In this document: positions 27,124-33,821 of the stretch, in pieces | Position numbering within the stretch: position 1 is the stretch's first letter | Layout: each line of letters starts with the position of its first letter | NCBI GenBank assembly: GCA_016706225.1 | Contig: JADJKB010000003.1 | Coordinates: 1,178,001-1,242,000, forward strand | Source: Myxococcales bacterium | Lineage (GTDB): Bacteria; Myxococcota_A; Polyangia; Polyangiales; Polyangiaceae | DNA length: 64,000 nt | Reading direction: 5' to 3' | Made by a program: the position numbers and the translations under genes | Notes under the pieces: generated by a model | Seen by the model: the letters and a program-made list of their open reading frames with translations, nothing else | Databases searched by the model: none | Told to the model about the DNA's origin: nothing

Positions 27124-28488
27124 ATGAAGACGACCAGTTGCGGCATCGTACTATTGGGAGCACTGGGCTTATTGGTTGCGGCTTGCTCCGGCAGTGACGG
27201 CGCTGATGGCAAGGCGGGTCCCGCGGGAACCGCAGGCCCCGCAGGCACCGCGGCAGGACCGACTGGCCCAGCAGGACCCGCTGGCCCGACTGGACCAGCC
27301 GGACCGGAAGGACCCGCAGGCACCGGCGCGGACGGCGGCGTGCCCGAAGGCGGCCTCGTCACCGGTTGCCTTTCACCGTGTCACGGCTTCACGGGCATCG
27401 TGGAGCAGTGGAAGACGAGCACTCACTACTCCACGTACATCTCCAACCTCGGTGGTGAAGAAGTCGCCACCTGGACGGGAGCTTCGGCCTGCGGCAACTG
27501 CCACGCAGTCGATGGAATCGAACAGCGCGTCGCTGGCAACGTGAAGTACAGCGGCACCGCAGGCCCGACCGGCGTTGCCAAGGGTCAGCTCAACTACAAG
27601 AACAGCACCAGCAGCGCCATCGGCGAAGCCAACTACGGTGGCCAGGCGAAGGTCGCGCAGGTCGGCTGCATCACCTGTCACTCGGTCACCGCCGCCAACG
27701 ATCCGCACATCAACGGTGGGCTGTATCAGGCTGGGACGTTTGCGCTGCGGGTTCCCACGGGCGCGAGCGACGAGGGCACCATCGAGAAGTCCTCGGCGGT
27801 GGGTACTTCCGACGGCACGGCTGCCGGCAAGTACGGCAAGGGCAATGCCTGTGTCTGGTGTCACAAGTCGCGCAAGGACGTGACGAACTACGTCAAGGCG
27901 ACCGGCAACAACCTGACCAGCGCGTACTGGGGACCCCACGAGGGACCGCAGTCCGACATCTTCACCGGCAAGGGTGGCTACCACTACACGGGTCTGACGT
28001 ACGACAACTCCGTGCACCAGGGTTTCGCCAACGGCTGCATCAACTGTCACATGTCGCCGGTCGCGTCGAACCAGAACATCGGCAACCACTCGTTCTACCC
28101 GCAGCTCAGCTCGTGCAAACAGACCGGCTGCCACACGACCGCCACCAGCTTCGACGCCTTCGGCAACGGCGCGCTCAAGAAGATGGAAGACGGCATTCAG
28201 GAGCTACGAGTGGCGCTCAACACCAAGGGCTGGCTGACCCGCAGCGAGGCAGCACCGTACGCGGTGCTGACCGCTACCGAGCTGGCGGACCGGGAGTTCA
28301 AGCTGGACAAGGTTCGCTCGGGCAGCAGCGGCCTCACCGGCGACGAAGCAGGCGCGCTCTACAACTACCTGCTCCTCGCCCGCGGTAGCGCCAGCGGCAT
28401 CCACAACCCGAAGTACAGCCGCCAGCTGATCTTCGACTCGATCGTGGGCGTCGGCGGCACGAACACGACCTACCCAACACGCCCGTAA
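27124..28488 (+). CDS. Collagen-like multihaem c-type cytochrome lipoprotein
   Basis: 454 residues; ATG 27124 follows GGAGGT. The signal peptide ends in LLVAAC. Residues about 28-70 are collagen-type Gly-x-y triplets rich in GPA, GPT and GTA. The rest carries six possible haem sites: CLSPCH (82), CGNCH (123), CITCH (182), CVWCH (243), CINCH (305) and CKQTGCH (331). Four are standard CXXCH; the first is CX3CH and the last CX4CH, both rare. Several extra His residues could be distal ligands. The likely role is extracytoplasmic electron transfer on a lipid-anchored, perhaps trimeric, stalk. It is followed by a strong terminator, so the transcript ends here. Confidence 0.88.
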   Translation: MKTTSCGIVLLGALGLLVAACSGSDGADGKAGPAGTAGPAGTAAGPTGPAGPAGPTGPAGPEGPAGTGADGGVPEGGLVTGCLSPCHGFTGIVEQWKTSTHYSTYISNLGGEEVATWTGASACGNCHAVDGIEQRVAGNVKYSGTAGPTGVAKGQLNYKNSTSSAIGEANYGGQAKVAQVGCITCHSVTAANDPHINGGLYQAGTFALRVPTGASDEGTIEKSSAVGTSDGTAAGKYGKGNACVWCHKSRKDVTNYVKATGNNLTSAYWGPHEGPQSDIFTGKGGYHYTGLTYDNSVHQGFANGCINCHMSPVASNQNIGNHSFYPQLSSCKQTGCHTTATSFDAFGNGALKKMEDGIQELRVALNTKGWLTRSEAAPYAVLTATELADREFKLDKVRSGSSGLTGDEAGALYNYLLLARGSASGIHNPKYSRQLIFDSIVGVGGTNTTYPTRP

Positions 28489-28512
28489 CAACGCACAATC
28501 GCCGAACGCTTC

Positions 28513-28540
28513 GCGGGGTCGCAGGTTTCTGCGGCCCCGC
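28513..28540 (+). terminator. Rho-independent-type terminator
   Basis: A twelve-pair stem (GCGGGG, T-G wobble, CGCAG pairing with CTGCG and CCCCGC) with a four-base loop, followed by GCGTTTTG. It lies 24 bases after the multihaem cytochrome stop. Confidence 0.75.
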
Positions 28541-28638
28541 TGGCGTTTTGTGACCGGACTCTCGGCATTCCGGCTCCGCGACGCATGGCCCGTCCCGCCA
28601 CGGTTCCATTGGGGAGGAAGAAGCCGTAGCCTCGAAGC

Positions 28639-29670
28639 GTGAGATACGTCGTGCGCGCGCTCGTCCTCTTCACCCTCGCCCTCGGCATCATGCGCTGTGG
28701 CTCGTCGGACGACAGCTCCACCGTGTGTGAGTCCGGTCGACAGGTGACCTGTGCGTGCCTGAATGGAACCGGGTATCAGGTGTGCCGCGCAGATGGCACA
28801 GGGTACGGCGTCTGCCAGTGCGGCGACGCCGGCGGCGATGGCAGCGCGGGGACTGGCGGCGCCTCGGGGGCCGGTGGTAGCGGAGGTTCTTCCGGTGGCG
28901 GCGGCGTGAGCGGCGGCGGAGCCGGTGGGACCGCGCCGGGTGGCGGTGGCGGTGGCACAGGAGGCTCGTCCGGCAGTGGGGGCGCAGCAGGCGACGCGGG
29001 CGGCGTGTGTGCGCCGGGCACCGCGACCAACGTCACTGGCGCCTGTGATCTGGTCAAACAGGACTGCGCGGCCGGCCTCACCTGCAGGATCGAGGCATTG
29101 GACGGCGGGACCTATCAGAGCTCATGCCTCGATCTGGGCAATGGTGCGAAGAAGCTCGGCGAGAGCTGCAGCTCGCACAAGGACTGTCAGGCGCCCCTGA
29201 GCTGCGCGCTGTCGAAGTGTACGCGACCGTGCTGCCCGAACCTCGAAGCTCAGCTGTGCGGGTCGAGCGGCGCTTGTGACATGACGATCAACTACGGTTC
29301 GTCGGCGTTCGTGCAAGTGTGCACTTTCTCGGCCTCGTGCACGCCGTGGACGAAGGATTGCCCCTCGGGCCCGGAGTCGGACTGCCACGTCGGCTCCGGC
29401 GGCAAGCTGAAGTGCAGCTTTCCCAACTACACAATCGACGCTGGCTCGACCCTCGGTCTGCCGTGTAAATTCCTGAACGACTGCCAGAGCTCTCAGCAGT
29501 GTGATTTCGCGAGTGGCAGCGGCGTGTGTCGCTGGCTGTGCAAGGCAACCGCGAGCGGCGGGCCCGATGCCGGCGTGTCCGGCGGAACCCCCGGCAACGG
29601 AGGCTGCCCGAGCGGCGAGAAGTGTGTGGCGTACTCGAGCCCGAGCTGGCTCGGGGTGTGCCGACCCTGA
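28639..29670 (+). CDS. Cys-rich lipoprotein with Gly linker
   Basis: 343 residues from GTG 28639, with TAGCCT ending six bases upstream and no ribosome site. The signal peptide ends in GIMRC. A small Cys cluster (CESGRQVTCACLNGTGYQVC) is followed by a Gly/Ser linker (about 65-120) and a long disulfide-rich region with about twenty cysteines (CDLVKQDCAAGLTCRIEA, CSSHKDCQAPLSCALSKC, CKFLNDCQSSQQCDFASG) built from repeated C-x(5)-C-x(5)-C units. This architecture is common on myxobacterial surfaces; no function is known to me. Confidence 0.75.
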   Translation: MRYVVRALVLFTLALGIMRCGSSDDSSTVCESGRQVTCACLNGTGYQVCRADGTGYGVCQCGDAGGDGSAGTGGASGAGGSGGSSGGGGVSGGGAGGTAPGGGGGGTGGSSGSGGAAGDAGGVCAPGTATNVTGACDLVKQDCAAGLTCRIEALDGGTYQSSCLDLGNGAKKLGESCSSHKDCQAPLSCALSKCTRPCCPNLEAQLCGSSGACDMTINYGSSAFVQVCTFSASCTPWTKDCPSGPESDCHVGSGGKLKCSFPNYTIDAGSTLGLPCKFLNDCQSSQQCDFASGSGVCRWLCKATASGGPDAGVSGGTPGNGGCPSGEKCVAYSSPSWLGVCRP

Positions 29671-29674
29671 GGCC

Positions 29675-30061
29675 TCAGGCCAGGTACTTCTTCAGCGGCT
29701 CCCAGTAGCGGGCGTGCCAGCCCGCGTCGAGGTGCTCCCGCGCGTCGGCCGGGACACCGGTGTGATCCATCACCAGGCGAGTCTTGCCGCCTTCGGCAAC
29801 GAGGTCGAGCTTGACCAGCGAGTACACACCCTCGGGCCACTGTTTGACGCGCCACGCCTGAACGATGCGCTGATCCTTCACCAGCTCCAGCGTCCGCCCG
29901 AGGATCATGCCGCCGTGACACGAGAAAGGGGACCCGGGTTCGACCCCGATGTCCGCCGGTCCGCCGGTGAAGGCCGCATGCAGCTCGCTCTGCATGAGTG
30001 CGTCGAAGATTCGCGCGGGGGCGGCGTCGAAGACGATTTCTTGGTGGATCGATTCGGACAT
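29675..30061 (-). CDS. SRPBCC (AHSA1-type) domain protein
   Basis: 128 residues forming a single START-like helix-grip domain: IHQEIVFDAAPARIFDALMQ at the N-terminus, GSPFSCHGGMILGRTLEL, IVQAWRVKQWPEGVYSLV, TRLVMDHTGVP and a C-terminal helix ending WEPLKKYLA. Such proteins bind hydrophobic ligands in a cavity. It is divergent from an ArsR-type regulator gene, and the 82-base shared gap holds that regulator's probable operator. A second SRPBCC gene follows the regulator. Confidence 0.85.
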   Translation of the reverse strand: MSESIHQEIVFDAAPARIFDALMQSELHAAFTGGPADIGVEPGSPFSCHGGMILGRTLELVKDQRIVQAWRVKQWPEGVYSLVKLDLVAEGGKTRLVMDHTGVPADAREHLDAGWHARYWEPLKKYLA

Positions 30062-30116
30062 TGGGCCTCGTTCTTCTGGGTTCGAACGGCCGATTCGGTC
30101 GGCCGTTGCAATTGTT

Positions 30117-30128
30117 AACCAAATGGTT
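30117..30128. promoter_or_regulatory. Probable ArsR-family operator palindrome
   Basis: AACCAAATGGTT: arms AACCA and TGGTT around a two-base AA spacer, with flanks that extend to GTTAACC/GGTTTAC. It lies in the gap between the divergent SRPBCC and ArsR genes and matches the AACCA-n-TGGTT operators of ArsR/SRPBCC pairs known to me. The ATG at 30123 falls inside it, so the regulator probably starts at 30144 instead. Confidence 0.7.
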
Positions 30129-30143
30129 TACTTTTATCTCCCG

Positions 30144-30488
30144 ATGCCGTCAAGGGCCGACATTCGCGCCAGCCGCCAGCTGGACCAGGTGTTCGGCGCG
30201 CTCTCGGATCACACGCGCCGCGCGCTGCTCGCGCGGTTGGCGAGTGGCCCCGCCAAGATCACCGATCTAGCCGAGCCTTTCGACATGTCGCTGCCGGCGG
30301 TGTCGAAGCACCTGAAGGTGCTGGAGCGTGCGGGCCTGGTGGAGCGGAACATCGACGGACGCGTACATCGCTGCTCGCTGAACGCGGCGCCGTTGGCCGA
30401 CGCGGAGGCGTGGCTCGACTACTACCGGGGGTTCTGGCAGCAGAACCTCGACGCCTTGGCGCAGTACCTGGAGGGAGAAGACAAGTGA
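30144..30488 (+). CDS. ArsR-family regulator of the SRPBCC-linked type
   Basis: 114-residue winged-helix repressor: QVFGALSDHTRRALLARLA, the recognition helix MSLPAVSKHLKVLERAGLVE and wing RNIDGRVHRCSLN, then a C-terminal segment with YYRGFWQQNLDALAQYLE. There is no CxC metal-binding motif in the DNA-recognition helix, so it belongs to the metal-independent subgroup that is paired with AHSA1-type genes. It should repress itself and both neighbours through the palindrome at 30117-30128. The next gene overlaps its stop (GTGA). Confidence 0.9.
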   Translation: MPSRADIRASRQLDQVFGALSDHTRRALLARLASGPAKITDLAEPFDMSLPAVSKHLKVLERAGLVERNIDGRVHRCSLNAAPLADAEAWLDYYRGFWQQNLDALAQYLEGEDK

Positions 30489-30946
30489 CCGAAACGAGAT
30501 CATCGTCAGCCGAGGTCGAAGCTCTGACCCTGGTCGTGCGGCGCACGCTCAGCGCGCCTCCCAAGCGGGTCTTCGAGGCGTGGACGCGGGCCGAGCTGCT
30601 CCAGAAGTGGTGGGGGCCGGGCCAGGTGACCTGCCCCGAGGCGGAGGTCGACCTCCGCGTCGGCGGCAGCTATCGCATTGCCAACCGCTTCCCCGACGGC
30701 AGGGTGATGTGGATTCACGGCGTGTTCGAGCAGATCGAGGCACCCAAAAAGCTCGTCTACACCTGGGGCCTGGGGGATGCCCCGAGCAGCGAGCGCGTCA
30801 CCGTTCAGTTCGAGGAGCGCAGCGCCGACGGTACCGAGGTGATCATCACTCACGAACGCATCACCAGCCACGAAGCGCGGGTGCAGCATGAGCACGGGTG
30901 GTTCGGCTGTCTGGACGGTTTGGAGACGCTGGTCGGCGGGGGCTGA
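30485..30946 (+). CDS. SRPBCC domain protein, cotranscribed with the ArsR gene
   Basis: 153 residues from a GTG that overlaps the TGA of the ArsR gene. It has the AHSA1/CalC-type pattern: LVVRRTLSAPPKRVFEAWT, LLQKWWGPG, EVDLRVGGSYRI, GVFEQIEAPKKLVYTW, VTVQFEE and a final GWFGCLDGLETL helix. This is the commonest partner of this type of regulator. A ligand-binding or stress-related role is assumed, with the actual ligand unknown. Confidence 0.88.
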   Translation: MTETRSSSAEVEALTLVVRRTLSAPPKRVFEAWTRAELLQKWWGPGQVTCPEAEVDLRVGGSYRIANRFPDGRVMWIHGVFEQIEAPKKLVYTWGLGDAPSSERVTVQFEERSADGTEVIITHERITSHEARVQHEHGWFGCLDGLETLVGGG

Positions 30947-31044
30947 CGCATTTCTGACTCGACCCACCGATTCGTTTGGGCTCTGCTGAGTTGAATCTGT
31001 GCCGCGGAGTCGACGACACCGCCGCACTGGGTCGGAGCCTAGTC

Positions 31045-31545
31045 ATGGAAGACAGCTGCAAGGTCTGCGGGTCCGAAGCGCGGGGGCGGATCTGTCACTT
31101 CTGCGGGACGCTGGTCGGACGCCTCGAGTCGCCCGAGGCGGAGGCGGAAGTGATCGCGGAGCTGCATGTCGCCATCAGTGCGGCGAAGGACGACCCGGCG
31201 CGCGCCCGATTGCTCGCCAATGGTCCGCTTCCCGACGACCGGGACGTCCTGATCGACGCCGCGCTCCGAGCCAGCCATCTCGCCGACCCCAAGAGCTACG
31301 CCGACCAGACACCCCACGCGGCCGTCCGGCGCATCGAGGCCGTACGCATGAAGCTGCGTGTGCTTGCGCCCGGCGATCCGGTCGCGGAGCGGGCGGTCGC
31401 GGAGCTGGGCAAAAAGCTGGAGGCGTTCGAGGCGGATGAGGCGCGGGAACAGAGCGAGGGCAGCAAGTCCGTCCTGGTGTTCTTGGCTGTCGCCGTGGTG
31501 CTCTTCACCGGCGCTGGCGTCGTAGTTTGGCAGCTCTTGCGCTGA
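31045..31545 (+). CDS. Zinc-ribbon protein with C-terminal membrane anchor
   Basis: 166 residues. The N-terminus has two knuckles, CKVCG and CHFCG (residues 5-21), forming a zinc ribbon. A helical, Ala/Glu/Arg-rich middle follows, and a single C-terminal helix (about 144-163, SVLVFLAVAVVLFTGAGVVV) ends with a Trp and basic residues. It is therefore tail-anchored, with the ribbon in the cytosol. The last stop is three bases from the convergent GDPD-like gene. Family unrecognised. Confidence 0.72.
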   Translation: MEDSCKVCGSEARGRICHFCGTLVGRLESPEAEAEVIAELHVAISAAKDDPARARLLANGPLPDDRDVLIDAALRASHLADPKSYADQTPHAAVRRIEAVRMKLRVLAPGDPVAERAVAELGKKLEAFEADEAREQSEGSKSVLVFLAVAVVLFTGAGVVVWQLLR

Positions 31546-31548
31546 GCC

Positions 31549-32673
31549 TCAGGGCGGAGAGACACCCTTCGCCTGGTTCACGGCCTTGCGCGCGGCCACG
31601 CCGTTGGCCGCGCCCTGCGACGAAACGACGTCGAAGCCACCCTTGAACAGAGCCTCGAGCTCCGCCACCGAGGGCGCCGCAGCCTTGGTGTAGGTGAACG
31701 AGCGGACACCGGCTGGGTGCAGCTTGGAAGGTGTGAGCGTCGAGACGTCGACCGTCGGATCGAATTCGTACATGAACGCGCGGGGGTTCTTGATGGTGTT
31801 GATCAACGTGTCGACCTCGGTGAGGTTCGAGCCGATCTCGATCAAGTAGTAAATGCTGTCCGCGCCGGGGATGGTGGGGATCAACGTCTGGAGGTCGGAC
31901 GTCGAGATCTCGAGGAACGCGTAGTCCTCGGCGCCCTGCGTGTGCACTTCGGTGATGGTGCGTGCGTAGTCCTTGCTCAGCTTCACGGTGAGCTGAACCA
32001 CCATCTTGCCTTTCAGGTATTTCAGCACGTCGTCGAGACGCTGGAAGGTCTCGGTCGTCGACGGTAGGCGGTGACACCCGGTGATCTGAGCGGCGGTCAT
32101 TTCCTCGATCTTCTTGCCGTAGCAGTCGATGGACTCGAAGATCTCGATCGGGCTCGAGTGGGCGATCACCGGCACGTTGTCCTTGCTGACCCGCACGTCG
32201 ATCTTCACACCGTCCACGTCGGCCGCGTACGCGGCGGCGATGGCGGCGTTCGAGTCGTAGGGAGCACCGGTCAGGCTCCACGCGCCGCCGTGCGCGATCG
32301 CGAACACCCGCGGGCAGGTGGGATCCGTCCAGCAGATCTTGAGTGAGGTCTTGTGCGTGGCGGAGCCGCCGCCGGTACCGCCGCTGCCCGCTGCTCCACC
32401 CCCGGTGCCGCCCGTCGCGGAGCTGCCACCGCTCCCAGCGCCGCCCCCGGTGCCGCCGCCCACCGAGGCGTCGGGAGTCGAGCCTGCACTACCGCCGCTG
32501 CCCGAAGCGCCACCACTGGGGGTGCCCGCACTGCCTCCGCCACCCGCCGAGACGCCGCCGATGCCCGCGCTTCCTCCGCTCGCTGCGCCGCCAGTGCCGG
32601 GCGCAGTGTCTTCGTCCGCCGAGCCGCAGGCGGTGGCACACAGGATCAAACAAAACACGAGGGAGGGGCGCAC
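31549..32673 (-). CDS. GDPD-like lipoprotein with altered active site
   Basis: 374 residues from GTG 32673; TACCCT on this strand ends six bases upstream. The signal peptide ends in LCATAC, then a Gly/Ser/Ala linker (about 20-105) with ATHKTS following, and a TIM-barrel-like domain (about 115-374) of the glycerophosphodiester phosphodiesterase/PI-PLC type: FAIAHGGAW, VDGVKIDVRVSKDNVPVIAHSS and later KGKMVVQLTVKLSKDYA. In active GDPDs the first motif is His-Arg-Gly and the second Glu-x-Asp; here Arg is replaced by Gly and Glu by Lys. The residues that hold calcium look incomplete, so activity is doubtful. Confidence 0.7.
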   Translation of the reverse strand: MRPSLVFCLILCATACGSADEDTAPGTGGAASGGSAGIGGVSAGGGGSAGTPSGGASGSGGSAGSTPDASVGGGTGGGAGSGGSSATGGTGGGAAGSGGTGGGSATHKTSLKICWTDPTCPRVFAIAHGGAWSLTGAPYDSNAAIAAAYAADVDGVKIDVRVSKDNVPVIAHSSPIEIFESIDCYGKKIEEMTAAQITGCHRLPSTTETFQRLDDVLKYLKGKMVVQLTVKLSKDYARTITEVHTQGAEDYAFLEISTSDLQTLIPTIPGADSIYYLIEIGSNLTEVDTLINTIKNPRAFMYEFDPTVDVSTLTPSKLHPAGVRSFTYTKAAAPSVAELEALFKGGFDVVSSQGAANGVAARKAVNQAKGVSPP

Positions 32674-32742
32674 GGCCCAAGGGTACCACGCACACGTGCA
32701 CAGGCGACTCACGGCTCGCTGGCGAAAAACCGGACCGCGAAC

Positions 32743-32748
32743 TATCCT
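32743..32748 (+). promoter_or_regulatory. Candidate -10 box, near-leaderless start
   Basis: TATCCT ends nine bases before the ATG of the next lipoprotein gene, without a ribosome site. Confidence 0.35.
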
Positions 32749-32757
32749 GCTCGTCCG

Positions 32758-33270
32758 ATGAGGGTGCTCGGGTCGGTGTTGGTTCTTGCGGCCGCGCTCG
32801 CGTATGGCTGCGGTGGCGACAGTGAAGGCGGCGGCAGCGGTGGCACCTCGACCGGCGGCAGCTCGACCGGCGGCAGCTCGACCGGTGGCAGCTCGACCGG
32901 CGGCAGCTCGACCGGCGGCGCCGCGGGCAGCGGCGGAGGCGCGAGCACGACCCCGTGTGGCACGTCGCTCGAGTGCAACGCGACGTCGGTCTGCATCGTG
33001 GACGAAATCGCGCCCGCTTGCACCGCGAAGCAGGGGGATGGTGGCGACGCTTGCCCACCAGGGCAGACCGAGAGCCAGTGCGGTGGCATCGGCTATCCGT
33101 GTTGTTGTGAGCCCCCACCTGCGCCCACGTATCACTGCGAAGACGCAGGCGGTTGCAGCTCGAAACCCGAGTGCGGCTGCCTGGGCTCCGTGTGTGTCAA
33201 CGGTCAGATGTGTATTGGCATTGGCGGCAAGGAGCGCGAGTTCCACTGCATCGACCCGCCCGCGGCGTGA
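32758..33270 (+). CDS. Cys-rich lipoprotein with TGGSS repeats
   Basis: 170 residues. The signal peptide ends in LAYGC. Residues about 25-58 are GG-S-S-T repeats encoded by a 15-base tandem repeat. The C-terminal about 110 residues have eleven or more cysteines (CGTSLECNATSVCIVDE, CPPGQTESQCGG, YPCCCEP, CSSKPECGCLGSVC), a disulfide-rich domain similar in style to the other Cys-rich lipoproteins of this window. Function unknown. Confidence 0.72.
   Translation: MRVLGSVLVLAAALAYGCGGDSEGGGSGGTSTGGSSTGGSSTGGSSTGGSSTGGAAGSGGGASTTPCGTSLECNATSVCIVDEIAPACTAKQGDGGDACPPGQTESQCGGIGYPCCCEPPPAPTYHCEDAGGCSSKPECGCLGSVCVNGQMCIGIGGKEREFHCIDPPAA
32851..32910 (+). repeat. Four tandem 15-base units inside the lipoprotein linker
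   Basis: Units of ACCGGCGGCAGCTCG at 32851, 32866, 32881 and 32896, with one T-for-C change in the third, encode TGGSS. Such in-frame repeats can change copy number by slippage and so vary linker length. Confidence 0.85.
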
Positions 33271-33352
33271 GGTCGATCGCATGTTGTCGGTCGTTGTTGG
33301 GTTCGTTTGGCGTCGCCGGCGTCCGGGCAGGCAGCGTATGAAAAGGAAACTC

Positions 33353-33814
33353 ATGCTCCACTCCATCCGCCTCCGCGCGTCGACCCTGGGCTTGGTGCTC
33401 GCAGCCGCTCTCTTCAGCGCCGGCTGCGGCAAACGCGGCTTCGACAAACTCCCGGAGGAGCAGGTCGACGCAGCGCGGAAACACAGCGCCGAGGAAATGG
33501 GCACCAAGATCCTGAGCGCCTGGGCCAAGGACGAATACCCGCTGCTCGGCGAAGAGGCCGCGCCCGGTTTCCGCAGGGCCCACAACGAAGAGGACGCGCA
33601 GCGGGTGTCGGACAAGGCGCTCGAGAAGGACCTCGGCAACTTCAAGTCGATGACCTACGTCGAGACGGTCCGCTCGAAGGACGGAAAGTTCGAGGTCTAC
33701 CGCTTCAAGGGCAGCTTCGAAAAATCCGAAGCGCCCAACGAAGTGCGGGTCGTGCTCGACACCCAGGGCAAACTCACGGGCTTCTGGATCAAACCCTGGA
33801 AAGATCAGATCTAG
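33353..33814 (+). CDS. Small lipoprotein
   Basis: 153 residues from ATG 33353, which has AAGGA five bases upstream; an in-frame ATG at 33338 would add five residues. The signal peptide ends in LFSAGC. The mature domain has a helical first half (QVDAARKHSAEEMGTKILSAW) and a beta-rich second half (MTYVETVRSKDGKFEVYRFKG, EVRVVLDTQGKLTGFWIKPW), a plan seen in small periplasmic lipoproteins of the cystatin-like or NTF2-like type. The fold assignment is tentative. Confidence 0.68.
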   Translation: MLHSIRLRASTLGLVLAAALFSAGCGKRGFDKLPEEQVDAARKHSAEEMGTKILSAWAKDEYPLLGEEAAPGFRRAHNEEDAQRVSDKALEKDLGNFKSMTYVETVRSKDGKFEVYRFKGSFEKSEAPNEVRVVLDTQGKLTGFWIKPWKDQI

Positions 33815-33821
33815 AAGCGAG

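Noticed and set aside
32851..32910. Short regular repeats suggestive of a CRISPR array
   Set aside because: The units are directly adjacent without spacers and are in frame within a lipoprotein linker.
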